Of a stretch of 35,996 nucleotides of DNA, positions 1 through 8,923 are shown piece by piece. The notes under the pieces are model-generated. The model saw only the letters and a list, made by a program, of their open reading frames with translations. It ran no database searches and was not told where the DNA came from. The stretch comes from Candidatus Gribaldobacteria bacterium (GTDB lineage: Bacteria; Patescibacteriota; Minisyncoccia; Minisyncoccales; CG1-02-41-26), in contig JAPLWE010000060.1 of NCBI GenBank assembly GCA_026396705.1, positions 1 through 35,996 on the forward strand, given 5' to 3'. The position numbers and the translations under genes were made by a program. Position 1 is the stretch's first letter; each line of letters begins with the position of its first letter.

Positions 1-3000
1 AGGTTGGTAAAAAGAGGCACTTCAAAGTCTACTGCTTTTCTACGTAGATAATAGTCGTCGGGTATTTTTTCGGCAAACTCTTCGTCAGATATATTAATAA
101 CCAAGTCAATTTTGCCTTGCTCAATAAATCCTTTGATATTAGGGGACAGCGTTGTGGACATTTTTTGCAAGGTCTTATTAGGAGCGCCATTTTCTCGCAA
201 AAACTGCGATGTTTTGGGAGTGCCATACAGCTGGTAGCCCATTTGACATAGTTTTTTGGCGCTATCTAAAAATTTGCTTTGGTTTTTAATGCCACCTAAG
301 CTTAATAAAATGTTTTTTTGGGGAATTTTGAAGCCAGTGGCTAAAAGCGATTTTAAGTAGGCCTCCTCTAAAGTGTCGCCAAAGCAGGCCACTTCGCCGG
401 TTGAGGACATTTCTACATTAAGAATGGGATCTGCTCCCGCCAAGCGGGCGAAAGAAAACTGGGGCGCCTTGACGGCCACATAGTCCAGCACAAAATTAAA
501 ATCAATTGGTTTAACTTTCTGCCCAACAATCGCTTTGGTGGCCAGTTCTATCAAATTGACTTTGCTTACCTTAGAAATAAAGGGCATAGTGCGCGCCGCT
601 CGCAAATTGCATTCAATTACTTTTATTTTATTGTTTTTGGCCAAAAATTGGATATTAAACGGCCCGGTGATATTGAGCTTGGCGGCTAGCTGGCGGGCCA
701 CATCTTTTATTTGTCGCAGAGTGGCTACATAAAGTTTGTGGGCAGGCATCACAATAGTGGCGTCGCCCGAGTGCACCCCGGCGTTTTCTATATGCTCGGT
801 GATTACATAATTTAACAGAACGCCTTTTTGCGCCACCGCGTCAAGCTCAATTTCTTTCGCGCCAGTGATAAATTTAGTGATAACTACTGGGTGTTCAGTG
901 TTAATTTGAGCAGCTTTTTTAAGATAATTTTCTAAATCAGTTTCTTGAAACACCACGCTCATAGCCGCTCCCGATAAAACATAGCTTGGTCGCACTAAAA
1001 TCGGATAGCCAACTTTATTAGCAAAATCGCGGGCTTTAGTTAAGTCTGAGCATTCTTGCCAGAGGGGTTGTTCAATGTTTAGCTCGTCCAAAAGCTGGGA
1101 AAACTTGTGGCGATCTTCTGCGCGGTCAATATCTTTTGCCTTAGTGCCCAGGATTTTCACGCCAGCTTTGGCTAATTTGATAGAGAGATTATTAGGAATC
1201 TGTCCGCCCATAGAAACAATCACGCCTAAAGGCTTTTCTTTTTGGTAAATGTCAATTACCCGCTCTATGGTGAGCTCTTCAAAATAAAGCTTATCGCTTT
1301 CGTCATAGTCGGTGGAAACAGTTTCTGGATTGCAATTAATGAGAATAGTTTTGAAGCCCATTTTTCGCAAGGTTCTTACTGTATTAACGCAACACCAATC
1401 AAACTCTACTGATGAGCCGATACAGTAGGGGCCTGACCCCAACACCATTATTTTTTTTGCCTTATCGTTTTTAGCCGAATTATATTTGATATCATCTTCA
1501 ATGCCATTGTAGGTTAAATATAAATAATTGGTTTTGGCGGGGTATTCGGCCGCCAGTGTGTCAATTTGTTTGGTAAAGGGCAAAATGTTTTGTTGCTGGC
1601 GAAATTCTTTGATTTTTAAGGCTGGGCGATTCAACAGGTTGCCGATTTGTTTGTCGGAAAAGCCTTGTTGTTTGGCCTTTGAGATTAAATCATGATTGGG
1701 CTTTTGGGCTTTTTTGATTTCTCGACTGGTAGCCACGATATTTTCAATTTTATGTAAAAACCAAGGGTCAATTTTAGACCACTGATGAATAGTGGCTATT
1801 TTTACACCTTGCTCTAGCGCGCGAGCTATCGTGAAAACTCTTTCGGGCGTGGGTTGTTTGATGTCTTGTTCTAGGTTGTGGTAACTATCGCCATTGCTGG
1901 TGTTGGCTAGCAAGCCGTCCACGCCAATATTGAGCATGCGTAAGGCTTTTTGCAAAGCCTCTTCAAAACATCGCCCAATCGCCATCACTTCGCCCACTGA
2001 TTTCATTTCTGATCCGATGATCGGGGATACCTTGCGGAATTTTTTTAAGTCCCATCTAGGGATTTTTACTACTAAATAGTCAAGAGCTGGCTCAAAAAAT
2101 GCTTTGGTAACTTTAGTAATAGAATTTGGTATTTCTGATAAAGAGTAGCCCAAGGCTAGTTTGGCGGCTACAAAAGCCAAAGGATAACCAGTAGCTTTAG
2201 AAGCTAAAGCCGAGCTACGCGATAATCTAGCATTTACTTCAATCACGCGATACTCGTTGGAAGTTGGGTTTAAGGCATATTGGATATTGCACTCCCCAAC
2301 AATGCCCAAATGTCGAATGGTTTTAATGGCCACCTCGCGCAATAGATGGTATTGCTCGTTGTTTAGGGTTTGCGAGGGCGCCACTACAATGCTCTCACCA
2401 GTGTGAATGCCCATGGGGTCAAAGTTTTCCATATTGCAAACCGTCAGGCAATTGTCGGCTTTATCTCTCACTACTTCGTATTCAATTTCTTTCCAGCCGC
2501 CCAAATATTCCTCCACTAAAACCTGTTGCGCTACTAAAAGCCCTTTTTTAAGCATTTCTTGCAATTCTTTTCTGTTGTGGGCTACTCCAGAATTTTTGCC
2601 GCCCAAAGAGAAGGCGCTTCTTAGCATTAAAGGAAAACCGATTTCGTTAGCTATTTTTTCGGCTTCAGCCAACGACTTAACTGCCTGTCCGCGAGGAGTA
2701 AGCACCTTGATTTCACTTAATCTTTTGGCAAAAAGCCCTCTATCTTCGGTGTCTTCAATTGTTTTGGTGGGCGTGCCCAAAACCGTTACTTTTTTTCGCC
2801 AAAGCTAGCCCGCAGTTTAAGGCGGTTTGCCCGCCAAAGGAAAGCAAAATGCCATCGGGTTTTTCTTTGGCAATAATTTGCTCTACAAAATAAGGGTTAA
2901 CCGGCAAAAAATAAACTTCGTCAGCCAAATAGTCCGAGGTTTGAATAGTGGCGATGTTGGGATTGACCAAGATCACTTTGATTTTTTCTTCTTTAAGCGC

Positions 3001-3090
3001 TTTAATGGCTTGCGAGCCAGAATAGTCAAACTCGCCTGCTTCACCGATTTTCAAAGCGCCCGAACCCAGTATTAATACTTTTTTTATCAT
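1..3090 (-). CDS. carB: Carbamoyl-phosphate synthase large subunit, partial (runs off the window start), frame broken near 2790
   Basis: Minus-strand translation [32 protein letters not shown]..., then in another frame [29 protein letters not shown]... and ...[19 protein letters not shown]... The second half is open to position 1. The frame changes at an A7 run (minus strand). Confidence 0.93.
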
Positions 3091-4098
3091 AATAATTTTA
3101 TAAAGTTGTCAAAAATAAATCGTGTGTCGGTTGGCCCGGGGTTGGCCTCGGGGTGAAATTGCACAGCCATAAACGGTTTGGTTTTGTGTTTAATACCTTC
3201 CACTGTTTGGTCGTTGTTGTTATAAAACCAAACAGCCCAATCCTTGGGCAAGCTTTTGGCTTGAACAGCGTAGCCGTGGTTTTGGCTGGTAATATAACAA
3301 TGTTTGGTTTTAGTTTCCAAGCAAGGTTGGTTTTGCCATTAATTGATTGCCCAAGCAAATGCCTAAAATTGGCAGATTTGTTTTTAATAATTGTTGAATA
3401 TTGCTAATGGTTGTTGGGCAGGCCTTGGGATCGCCCGGCCCATTAGAAATGACTACTCCATCAAACCGTGTTTTTATTTCTGATAGGACAACATTGTATG
3501 GTGTCCTAATCACCGAAATGTCCCTATCAAGTAAGGCTCGCAAGATGCTTAGCTTCAAGCCACAGTCAATTAACAGCACGGTCTTCTTGCCTCTTAAATA
3601 AACTTCTGTTTTTTTAATAGATACTTGTCCAGCTAGGTCAGTTTCATTTGGGTCAAAAAAATCTCCAATTGATTTGGAGATAGGGGATTGGTCGGGAACT
3701 ATTTTGGAAAGCATACAACCGGTTATTCTTAACTCTTTAGTGAGGGCTCGGGTGTCAACGCCGAAAACTCCGGGTATTTTTTCTTCTTTGAGCCATTGGT
3801 CCAAAGATTTTTGAGCGCCATAGTGACTGTATTGAAAAGAGTAATTATCAACAATCAACCCAGAGATTTGAATTTTATCTGACTCCCAAGTTTTTTTATC
3901 GGGAGCTCCATAGTTGCCGATTAAAGGATAGGTCAAAACTAAAATCTGTCCTTTATAAGACGGGTCGGTGATGGTTTCGGGATACCCCACCATACCCGTG
4001 TTAAAAACTAATTCGCCCTCGGCCCCCTGACTATGCCCAAAAAAATACCCCCGATAACAGGAGCGATTTCTTAAAATAATAGTAGCTTTTTTATGCAT
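3087..4098 (-). CDS. carA: Carbamoyl-phosphate synthase small subunit, frame broken near 3310-3335
   Basis: [51 protein letters not shown]; GATase motifs [10 protein letters not shown] and AVQFHPEA lie in different frames. TGA stop overlaps the carB ATG (ATGA). Confidence 0.92.
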
Positions 4099-4169
4099 AA
4101 GAAAAATCAATTTGTTTATTTTAGAGTAGAAAAAAATAAAAAGCAAATTTATGCATAACGCAATACAAG

Positions 4170-4190
4170 ACCAACTTATGCTGGTTTTTT
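4170..4190 (+). terminator. Terminator-like hairpin ACCAAC-TTAT-GCTGGT followed by T6
   Basis: Read from sequence. Lies between divergent genes with no plus-strand gene upstream inside the window. Confidence 0.4.
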
Positions 4191-4251
4191 GTTTTGCAAA
4201 GATTGGGGTGGTTGTGGTAAAATAATTAAAGATGTAGTAAGGTAAAATAAT

Positions 4252-4602
4252 ATGGACAAGAAGTCAAAGATATTTTTTGTAGTTTTCTTCTTCCTTGTTT
4301 TGGTAGCCACGGGCCTATCTTTTTATAAATACTTTATTTTGAAAGATTATTATATTAAAGCTGAGGCGGCGTGCGACCCCCAACAAGAGAAGTGCTTTAT
4401 GATTGAATCTGATTCGGGCGAAGGGACTAGCTATTACAAATTAGTGAAGAAAAAAGCGCGCGACATTCCGCTATGCGAGGTAGATTCTCCTGATTGTCCG
4501 GCCTTGGCTTGCCAGGTAGGCGAGGACTGCCAGGAGGTATTTTGTGACGAAACCACCAAACCCGAGGGAGTGGAGTGCACTAATCCCGCAACATTTCAAT
4601 AA
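4252..4602 (+). CDS. Small membrane-anchored, Cys-containing hypothetical protein
   Basis: N-terminal TM segment (IFFVVFFFLVLVATGLSFY) and a C-terminal region with about 9 Cys; followed by a terminator. Confidence 0.75.
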   Translation: MDKKSKIFFVVFFFLVLVATGLSFYKYFILKDYYIKAEAACDPQQEKCFMIESDSGEGTSYYKLVKKKARDIPLCEVDSPDCPALACQVGEDCQEVFCDETTKPEGVECTNPATFQ

Positions 4603-4611
4603 CCAAACTTC

Positions 4612-4637
4612 AAAGAGCGCCAAGGCGCTCTTTTTTT
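4612..4637 (+). terminator. Rho-independent terminator
   Basis: AAAGAGCGCC-AA-GGCGCTCTTT stem followed by a T run. Confidence 0.85.
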
Positions 4638-4648
4638 GATTAAAAAGT

Positions 4649-5662
4649 ATGGATTTTTTGATTACTATACTTAATTTTTTACAAAGCCACTGGCTAATAC
4701 TCGCTTTTGCCGCTCCAATGTCTTGGGCTTTAGTCAACCTCATTGATGTTTATTTCGTCGGTAAGGTTTATCAAGACGAATTAGACGGCACCATTATTGC
4801 CGGGCTTTTTCAGATTTTGCCTTGGACGGTACTTATTTTCTTTTTAAAAATTGACATGGGCCAATTTATTAACTTGGGCGGTGGCGGGAATTCATTTTGG
4901 GTAGATCCGATTTTATTTACTGCCTTGGTTGGCGGATTTTTGTTTGCCTCGTCTTTTTATTTTTACTTCAAAACCTTGTTTAGCCATAATGATGTATCGC
5001 TCTTGCAAATTATTTGGAGCTTAACCATTGTGGCTGTGCCAGTTTTTTCTTTTCTTTTTTGGGGCGAAATATTATCTTTTTACCAATATTTAGGTATGGT
5101 GGTAATACTTTTGGGGGCTGCCATGCTTTCTTTAAGCAAGGGGTTGAAAGCTAAAATTTCTAGTCGTTATATTTGGCTCATGTTGGGGGCGGTGATTTTT
5201 CTTTCTTTGAGTATGGTTTTTGAAGAAAAAGTTTATTCTGATTTGGCCGCTAGGGGTTTGGGCAACCAAGGTTTTTTGGTTGGGCTTTTGTTTTTTTCTA
5301 TTGGAGCTTTTTTGGCTGGTTTATTTTTTGCGATTGTTGGCAAAAGAAACCCCCTGCCTTTAATTAAAAAATATTTAAAAATACTTCTAATACTGGAGGG
5401 GCTTTCGGCTTTAGGCAATTTCGCTTCGCAGGCCGCTATTAATGCGGCCCCATCGGTGTCTTTTGTGGCTGCTGTAGAAACCTTTGTGCCAGTTTTTATA
5501 CTTTTGTTTAGCGCGCTGATTTTATTTGGCTTTACTTATATTCTCATTCTCAAAAAAGATAAGCAAGTTATCAAAAAAATATACCAAGAACAATTAAACG
5601 GAGTTTGGGTTAAGGTTATAGCTACTATTATTATGGTGGCTGGGGTCTACATAATGACTTAG
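4649..5662 (+). CDS. EamA/DMT-family transporter-like integral membrane protein
   Basis: About 10 hydrophobic segments and an internal repeat of the DMT type; abuts the next gene. Confidence 0.8.
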   Translation: MDFLITILNFLQSHWLILAFAAPMSWALVNLIDVYFVGKVYQDELDGTIIAGLFQILPWTVLIFFLKIDMGQFINLGGGGNSFWVDPILFTALVGGFLFASSFYFYFKTLFSHNDVSLLQIIWSLTIVAVPVFSFLFWGEILSFYQYLGMVVILLGAAMLSLSKGLKAKISSRYIWLMLGAVIFLSLSMVFEEKVYSDLAARGLGNQGFLVGLLFFSIGAFLAGLFFAIVGKRNPLPLIKKYLKILLILEGLSALGNFASQAAINAAPSVSFVAAVETFVPVFILLFSALILFGFTYILILKKDKQVIKKIYQEQLNGVWVKVIATIIMVAGVYIMT

Positions 5663-6976
5663 ATGAATAAATTTATGAAAGTCCTATTTATTTCAGGAGA
5701 ACTTATCGCGGGCGACTTGGCATATCGTTTGAAACAGGAGGGCTGTGAAGTTAAGTTATACATAGAAGATAAAAGTAGGAAGGATTGCTTTGATGGCATG
5801 GTGGAAAAGACCGATAATTGGCGAAAAGAGCTTGATTGGGTTGGTAAAACAGGCTTGATTGTTTTTGATGATGTGGGCTATGGGAAAATTCAGGATAACT
5901 TAAGAAAAGACGGCTACAATGTGTTTGGGGGCTGTGAAGAAGGAGACAGATTAGAAAAAGACAGAGAGTTTGGGCAGAAAATTTTTCGTGATTATGGTAT
6001 AAAAATCCCTGACACTTTCAATTTTGACAATATTAAGTCAGCCATAAATTATATTAAAAACCATAAAGGCGCCTGGGTTATAAAACAGAACGGCCATGAA
6101 AGCGCGCTTAATTATGTTGGAGTAATGAATGACGGGAGCGATTCAATTAGCATGCTTGAAAGTTATGATAAGCATCTAGAAGAGGATATATCGGTGAGTT
6201 TGCAGAAAAAGGTTTATGGTATAGAAATAGGCGTGGCTAGGTATTTTAATGGAAAGGATTGGGCGGGTCCGATTGAAATTAATATTGAGCACAAGGCATT
6301 GTTTAATGGTGGAATTGGCCCGCAAACAGGCGAAATGGGCACTGTTATTTGGTATGAAAATAACGAAAAAAATAAGCTCTTTCAAACAACTTTAGCAAAG
6401 CTGAAGCCATTTTTAGAAAAAATAAATTTTAAGGGAGATATTGACATAAATTGCATTGTCAATAAAAAAAATCTCTATCCGCTTGAAGCAACAGCGCGCC
6501 TTGGTTGCCCATCAACTCATTTGCAAACAGAAATACAATTATCGCCATGGAAAGATTTTTTAATGGCCATAGCCAAAGGCGATAATTATAACCTGAAGTA
6601 TAAAAAGGGATACGGCATTGTTGTGTCAGTTTCTATCCCGCCATTTCCATATAAAGCTATTTCAAGCAAGTTTTATTCAAAAGATGTCAAAGTTTTATTT
6701 AAAAAGAAACTTTCCAGAAAAGAATGGGATAGAATTCATTTTGAGGAAGTCTCATTAAAAGAAAATGGCAACAAAGAACAATACTGCGTTGCGGGAAGCA
6801 ATGGCTATATTCTTTATGTTACTGGGTTTGGTAGCACGCTTCAAAAAGCTAGAAAACAAGCGTATAATTTAATTGATAAAATAGTCATTCCAAAAATGTT
6901 TTACCGCACAGATATCGGTGCTCAATTTATAGCCACCGACCAAAAATTGCTGAAAAAATGGGGGTGGATAGAGTAA
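5663..6976 (+). CDS. ATP-grasp protein, phosphoribosylamine-glycine ligase (PurD)-like
   Basis: ATP-grasp features: GAWVIKQNGHES, GIEIGVARYFNGKDW, GGIGPQTGEMGT, DIDINCIV, PLEATARLGCPS. Start may be the ATG at 5672-5675. Confidence 0.75.
   Translation: MNKFMKVLFISGELIAGDLAYRLKQEGCEVKLYIEDKSRKDCFDGMVEKTDNWRKELDWVGKTGLIVFDDVGYGKIQDNLRKDGYNVFGGCEEGDRLEKDREFGQKIFRDYGIKIPDTFNFDNIKSAINYIKNHKGAWVIKQNGHESALNYVGVMNDGSDSISMLESYDKHLEEDISVSLQKKVYGIEIGVARYFNGKDWAGPIEINIEHKALFNGGIGPQTGEMGTVIWYENNEKNKLFQTTLAKLKPFLEKINFKGDIDINCIVNKKNLYPLEATARLGCPSTHLQTEIQLSPWKDFLMAIAKGDNYNLKYKKGYGIVVSVSIPPFPYKAISSKFYSKDVKVLFKKKLSRKEWDRIHFEEVSLKENGNKEQYCVAGSNGYILYVTGFGSTLQKARKQAYNLIDKIVIPKMFYRTDIGAQFIATDQKLLKKWGWIE
6953..6970. 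repeat. 18-bp direct repeat copy 1 (AAAAAATGGGGGTGGATA)
   Basis: Exact match to 8882-8899; within the 3' end of the ATP-grasp gene (KKWGWI). Confidence 0.9.
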
Positions 6977-6997
6977 ATAGGAAAAGCTATACAGCGC

Positions 6998-7028
6998 TTG
7001 ACAGCATACGTTTTTTTTTTGCTAACCT
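6998..7028 (+). promoter_or_regulatory. Putative promoter of CHAP-like cassette 1
   Basis: TTGACA then GCATACG(T)10 GCTAACCT; the equivalent TTGACG...GCGTGCG(T)8GCTAATCT precedes cassette 2. The -10 match is weak. Confidence 0.45.
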
Positions 7029-7044
7029 TAAAGTAGCTTTTATA

Positions 7045-7056
7045 ATTCAAGGAGAA
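7045..7056. repeat. Inverted repeat, left arm, cassette 1 (ATTCAAGGAGAA)
   Basis: Exact reverse complement of 7677-7688. Confidence 0.85.
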
Positions 7057-7064
7057 AGAATATA

Positions 7065-7080
7065 GTGGCATTATTGCCAC
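7065..7080 (+). promoter_or_regulatory. 5' UTR hairpin GTGGCA-TTAT-TGCCAC immediately before AGGAGG
   Basis: Perfect 6-bp stem; the paralogous leader has GTGGTA-TTAT-TACCAC (compensatory change). Confidence 0.8.
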
Positions 7081-7092
7081 AGGAGGATTAAA

Positions 7093-7659
7093 GTGAAAGT
7101 AAAAAATTGCATTTATCTTTTTGCTATTTTGTCAATGGTTCTAATGATAGGGTGCGGTTCGGATACGAATACGCCGACCGTATCTGAAAGTAATGACGGG
7201 CAGGCAATGCTTGCTCCTAATGTTTGTTATAGTGAAGCGCAAATCAATTCGTTAATATTGGCGGCGGCGGCAAAAGATGTAGGCAACACAAAAGCTGGGC
7301 AATGTAAGGTTTGGGTTAATAACATTGTGTATTCTTCAACGAAGATATCTCTCCCAGCAATGGATAGTTACTACACATGGGCGTCAAGCACCTTTGCTAG
7401 AATTATTTGGCAAGTCAAATTTGCTTGCGTTCCAAGTTTTTCAACAGCATTGAAGCCAGGTCAGATTATGCAAATCCAATGGCAATCAACCTACATGAAT
7501 GGCGGGCCTCATACCATCATCTTGCAATCGGTTTCGCCAACATCAATCTCGTATTATGAAGCCAATGCTGGACCTGCGGTTAGATTATGGACAACATCTA
7601 TAGCCCGATGGCAACAAATAGCGGGAGCTTGGACGGTTTACCAAGTCAAAAGTTACTAA
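7093..7659 (+). CDS. Lipoprotein with CHAP/NlpC-P60-like cysteine peptidase/amidase domain (paralog A)
   Basis: GTG start 6 nt after AGGAGG; signal peptide and lipobox (LMIGC); GQCKVWV (CHAP-type Cys) and GPHTIILQSV (His) motifs; paralog at 11650. Confidence 0.7.
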   Translation: MKVKNCIYLFAILSMVLMIGCGSDTNTPTVSESNDGQAMLAPNVCYSEAQINSLILAAAAKDVGNTKAGQCKVWVNNIVYSSTKISLPAMDSYYTWASSTFARIIWQVKFACVPSFSTALKPGQIMQIQWQSTYMNGGPHTIILQSVSPTSISYYEANAGPAVRLWTTSIARWQQIAGAWTVYQVKSY

Positions 7660-7676
7660 AACTAAAAAATTATTTC

Positions 7677-7688
7677 TTCTCCTTGAAT
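7677..7688. repeat. Inverted repeat, right arm, cassette 1 (TTCTCCTTGAAT)
   Basis: Exact reverse complement of 7045-7056. Confidence 0.85.
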
Positions 7689-7692
7689 AAAA

Positions 7693-7721
7693 CCAACTCC
7701 TATTGCGACAATAGGAGTTGG
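7693..7721 (+). other. Perfect 13-bp hairpin CCAACTCCTATTG-CGA-CAATAGGAGTTGG
   Basis: Read directly; no T tract follows; the equivalent position after the paralog has a hairpin with compensatory substitutions. Confidence 0.85.
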
Positions 7722-7744
7722 CATATCAAAATTTACTAGAATTC

Positions 7745-8740
7745 ATGCAGAAGTTAAAACGTAAAAAAATAATAAATATTATAGGACTTTTGTTAATTTT
7801 TATTTTTATAGTTAGCGCAGTTTTGCTTTTTTGGAATTCAAAAAAAGCGCAGAAAGCTGAAACTGAAAATAACCAATATCTGGGTATAGAGTTAATAAAA
7901 AATAAGAATCTTGTTAATGAAGCTATTGAAAAAATAAGCAAATTAAAAATTCCTGTTTTTACTAAAGATAACCCCGGGGTAATTATTGAAGAGATTTCTC
8001 ATGCTGTCAATCTTTATTCACCGCTTCAATTTGCTCCGGCAAAAAAGTATTGGCAATGGTGGATAAGCGATGACGGGTGGAACATACTTGATGAAAATGC
8101 AGTGGTAGCTTCATTAAACATTCCAGTTATAAGCGTTCAAGATCAGCGCACTGGAGAATATCAACCCGCAGGTCCCAAACATCCGTTATCCCAAACCTTA
8201 AATAAATTTATTTTTGATACATTTGAAAATAACGGTTTTCAGCTAAACGCAACCAATACATCTAAAACAGAAGATGATGACAGCCTTTTCGATTATGTTA
8301 TATCTTTCCAAAAAGGCGAATTAAGATGCGCTCTAAATACTAGCAATGGCGGCGCTCAAACTGATAAGCCAAACCAAAAAGAAAGCGGCTATTACTTTCT
8401 TTACTTCATTAGCTGTTCTAACCAATTTAACAAAGCATATCAGGAGCAAGTTCCCTACTTGAAGGTGCTAGGAAACTACGACACCGTAGTAGTTCCTGAA
8501 AAGAGAATAGGGAGTTTCGTTTATCTTAGCGTTCATGGTCGGTTAAGCGGATATTTTATAATTGGAGAGATGGCAAGAGAGAAAATGAAAATCATTTTTG
8601 CGGGGCAAGAGTATCCTCCTTGTAATCTGATGATAGATAATGGTGTTCCCATGGAAATATATGAGAAATGTGACGAGTCAAATTATCCCTATAAATCGCC
8701 GTCAAGCTATCAAACTATCTGGAACCCTCAAAGCCCTTAA
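7745..8740 (+). CDS. Hypothetical protein with N-terminal TM segment
   Basis: MQKLKRKKIINIIGLLLIFIFIVSAVLLFW... ATG at 7745 is preferred over the TTG at 7718, which lies inside the hairpin. Confidence 0.75.
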   Translation: MQKLKRKKIINIIGLLLIFIFIVSAVLLFWNSKKAQKAETENNQYLGIELIKNKNLVNEAIEKISKLKIPVFTKDNPGVIIEEISHAVNLYSPLQFAPAKKYWQWWISDDGWNILDENAVVASLNIPVISVQDQRTGEYQPAGPKHPLSQTLNKFIFDTFENNGFQLNATNTSKTEDDDSLFDYVISFQKGELRCALNTSNGGAQTDKPNQKESGYYFLYFISCSNQFNKAYQEQVPYLKVLGNYDTVVVPEKRIGSFVYLSVHGRLSGYFIIGEMAREKMKIIFAGQEYPPCNLMIDNGVPMEIYEKCDESNYPYKSPSSYQTIWNPQSP

Positions 8741-8772
8741 TGATTTTTATAATTTTTGCCAAAGCCAGGCCG

Positions 8773-8828
8773 TTTTCGTGAAATTTTTAAATTGTTTAGG
8801 AGTTTCGCAAGGGCGGTTTTTTGATTGC
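8773..8828 (+). terminator. Probable rho-independent terminator (long GU-containing hairpin followed by T6)
   Basis: CCGTTTTCGTGAAA ... TTTCGCAAGGGCGG followed by TTTTTT; imperfect stem. Confidence 0.5.
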
Positions 8829-8881
8829 TCAAAATTTTGCAGGCTGTTTATTGTAGGTAAGGCATTAAAAATGTTAGAATC

Positions 8882-8899
8882 AAAAAATGGGGGTGGATA
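8882..8899. repeat. 18-bp direct repeat copy 2 (AAAAAATGGGGGTGGATA)
   Basis: Exact match to 6953-6970; also reads KKWGWI followed at once by TAA. Confidence 0.9.
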
Positions 8900-8923
8900 T
8901 AAAATTTAAGAAATTTAATATCT

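Noticed and set aside
2407-2808. 133-aa plus-strand ORF
   Set aside because: Antisense to the conserved carB coding region.
7065-7091. Possible leader peptide GTG GCA TTA TTG CCA CAG GAG GAT TAA (MALLPQED) preceded by AAGGAG
   Set aside because: In the paralog the same frame does not stop early, and one hairpin change alters the peptide while the stem is preserved, so RNA structure explains the conservation better.
8640-8909. 89-aa ORF overlapping the end of the 7745 gene
   Set aside because: Covers a probable terminator and the 18-bp repeat; no protein-like features.
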